A stretch of 7,154 bases of DNA, taken from positions 1-7,154 of the forward strand of contig JAFZEB010000005.1 in the NCBI GenBank assembly GCA_017560855.1. The letters run 5' to 3'. The notes beneath the pieces are model-generated. The model did not search any database and was not told where the DNA came from. It worked only from the letters and a program-made list of their open reading frames with translations. Position 1 is the stretch's first letter. The number at the start of each line of letters is the position of its first letter. Below are positions 5,723 to 7,154 of the stretch, piece after piece. This stretch comes from Ruminiclostridium sp. (GTDB lineage Bacteria; Bacillota; Clostridia; Oscillospirales; Oscillospiraceae). A program made the translations under genes and the position numbers.

Positions 5723-5750
5723 TTGCGGCCGGCCATAAGGCCGGCCGCAA
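5723..5750 (-). terminator. GC-rich hairpin between ileS and lspA (likely terminator or attenuating structure)
   Basis: TTGCGGCCGGCC and GGCCGGCCGCAA form a perfect 12-base-pair stem with a 4-base ATAA/TTAT loop, 11 bases after the ileS double stop. Read leftward the stem is followed by TTCTTTTG, a short and imperfect U-tract, so termination may be partial and some transcripts could continue into lspA. Read rightward it is followed by GTTTGTTTG. It sits between ileS and the lspA ribosome binding site, leaving that site free. I see no separate lspA promoter in the remaining bases. Confidence 0.7.
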
Positions 5751-5763
5751 GTTTGTTTGCTTA

Positions 5764-7154
5764 TTAGATGAAGGACTTCACAACGGAAGCGCAGCGGGGG
5801 CACAGGCCCTCTGCGTTGACGGTGGGCAGGACCTTCCAGCAGCGCTGGCACTTCTCGCCGGCTGCGGGCTCCACAGCAGCGGAGACAGCATCGCCCACGG
5901 TGACGGACACCTGGGAGATGATGAACAGGTCTGCCAGAGCCTGGGGCTCCATGTCAGCCAGGAAGGCTTCCTCGGCAGTGACGGTCAGAGCCACGCTGGC
6001 TTCCAGACCCTTACCGATCTTCTTCTCGGCACGGGCAGCTTCCAGAGCCACGTTGACCACGTCACGGATGGCGATGATCTTGGTCCACTTGGCCATGGAT
6101 GCCTCGTCCAGAGCGTACTCGGTGAAGACAGGGTTCATCTCGTTGAACAGGACGTTGCGGGTGTCTGCGCCCTCAGCATGGGGCATAGCCAGCCAGATCT
6201 CGTCGCAGGTGAAGCACAGGATGGGTGCCATGATCTTGGTCATGGTGTCCAGGATCAGGTACATAGCGGTCTGTGCGGAGCGGCGCAGCTGAGAGTCCTT
6301 GCCCTCGCAGTACAGACGGTCCTTGATGATATCCAGGTAGAAGTTGGACATCTCGACCACGCAGAAGTCGTTGATGGCGTGGGTGATGGTGGAGAAGTCA
6401 TACTCCTTGTAGGACTTGAAGCAGCGCTCGATGAGGACGTTCAGGCGGGAGATGGCCCAACGGTCCAGCTCCTCCATGTCAGCGGCAGCAACCAGGTTGT
6501 TGGCATCGAAGCCGTCCAGGTTGCCCAGGCAGTAACGAGCGGTGTTGCGGAACTTCAGGTAGTTCTGGCTCAGCTGCTTGAAGATCTCCTTGGAGCAGCG
6601 GACGTCTGCATGGTAGTCAGAGGAAGCGGCCCACAGACGGACGATGTCTGCGCCGAAGTCCTTGATCAGGTCAGCGGGGTCCACACCGTTGCCCAGGGAC
6701 TTGTGCATGGCGCGGCCCTGGCCGTCCACGACCCAGCCGTGGGTCAGGACCTGACGGAAGGGAGCACCCTGGTCCAGAGCGCCGACGGAGGTCAGCAGGG
6801 AGGACTGGAACCAGCCGCGATACTGGTCAGCGCCTTCCAGGTAGACGTCAGCAGGCCACATCTCGGGGGTGTCCTTCATAAGGGAGGCAAAGTGGGTGGA
6901 ACCGGAGTCGAACCAGCAGTCCAGGGTGTCGGTCTCCTTGTCGAAGTCCTTGCCGCCGCAGTGGGGGCAGGTCAGGCCTTCGCAGGCCAGCTCCATGGCG
7001 TCCTTCTCGAACCAGATGTTGGAGCCGTGCTCGTCAAAGAGCTTGGAGATCTTCTCGATGGACTCGGGGGTGGAGACAGGCTTGCCGCAGTCCTTGCAGT
7101 AGAACACGGGGATGGGCAGACCCCAGCGGCGCTGACGGGAGATACACCAGTCGG
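5764..7154 (-). CDS. ileS: Isoleucyl-tRNA synthetase, C-terminal part (5' end outside window)
   Basis: The last 462 complete codons of this class I synthetase are visible; full-length IleS is about 920-1,050 residues, so roughly half is missing. The visible part opens with DWCISRQRRWGLPIPVFYC, the family's conserved stretch before the zinc-ribbon insertion (CKDC...CPHC). Next come DTLDCWFDSGS, EGADQYRGWF and the KMSKS-type loop, here AMHKSLGN (about 6688-6711), which supports tRNA charging with ATP. The anticodon-binding helical domain follows (LSQNYLKFRNTARY...). The C-terminal zinc finger has four Cys, CxxC-12-CxxC (about 5791-5850), and belongs to the bacterial editing-competent type. His in place of the first Ser of KMSKS is common in bacterial IleS. 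Tandem stops (TAATAA) end the gene. The GTG at 7105-7107 is internal Val, not a start. Confidence 0.97.
   Translation of the reverse strand, partial: DWCISRQRRWGLPIPVFYCKDCGKPVSTPESIEKISKLFDEHGSNIWFEKDAMELACEGLTCPHCGGKDFDKETDTLDCWFDSGSTHFASLMKDTPEMWPADVYLEGADQYRGWFQSSLLTSVGALDQGAPFRQVLTHGWVVDGQGRAMHKSLGNGVDPADLIKDFGADIVRLWAASSDYHADVRCSKEIFKQLSQNYLKFRNTARYCLGNLDGFDANNLVAAADMEELDRWAISRLNVLIERCFKSYKEYDFSTITHAINDFCVVEMSNFYLDIIKDRLYCEGKDSQLRRSAQTAMYLILDTMTKIMAPILCFTCDEIWLAMPHAEGADTRNVLFNEMNPVFTEYALDEASMAKWTKIIAIRDVVNVALEAARAEKKIGKGLEASVALTVTAEEAFLADMEPQALADLFIISQVSVTVGDAVSAAVEPAAGEKCQRCWKVLPTVNAEGLCPRCASVVKSFI

Noticed and set aside
5764..7154. Non-functional KMSKS loop in ileS (AMHKS)
   Set aside because: His at that position is common in bacterial IleS, and the Lys and second Ser are kept, so it is not a defect.

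Overview
The window looks like chromosomal core sequence from a GC-rich Gram-positive anaerobe of the Clostridia, most likely an Oscillospiraceae/Flavonifractor-type gut bacterium. This rests on the high GC content, strong AGGAGG-type ribosome binding sites, the ileS-lspA-rluD gene order typical of Firmicutes, and short palindromes ending in CCCTACA between genes. The taxonomic placement is inference.

Right half (3496-7154, minus strand): the 3' part of ileS (isoleucyl-tRNA synthetase) enters from the right edge. After a very GC-rich hairpin come lspA (signal peptidase II), an RluD-type 23S pseudouridine synthase and a Cof-type HAD phosphatase. lspA and rluD overlap by ATGA, and rluD and the HAD gene are 16 bases apart, so these three form a tight unit. 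It ends in a perfect hairpin terminator that starts at the HAD stop codon.

Middle (2839-3495): a divergent promoter region fires leftward into rlmB (extended -10) and rightward into an 88-residue uncharacterised protein. The small gene is followed by three copies of a REP-like palindrome whose stems differ by compensating changes, two of them arranged head to head. Next comes a rightward terminator, facing the leftward HAD terminator.

Left half (1-2838, minus strand): rlmB (23S rRNA Gm2251-type SPOUT methyltransferase) is followed after 30 bases by a long gene that runs off the left edge. Its first 673 residues are a roughly 270-residue disordered Pro/Ala/Glu/Gln tail followed by what reads as the membrane and nucleotide-binding core of a P1B-type (heavy-metal) P-type ATPase. 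The fold-level landmarks are there, but the visible catalytic signatures are changed: CPC, DKTGT, SEHP and DPLR are all replaced, and the actuator (TGE) domain is missing. This apparent pseudo-ATPase is the most interesting item in the window.

The rest is translation, ribosome maturation and lipoprotein housekeeping. I see no prophage, insertion sequence, CRISPR array, tRNA or rRNA.
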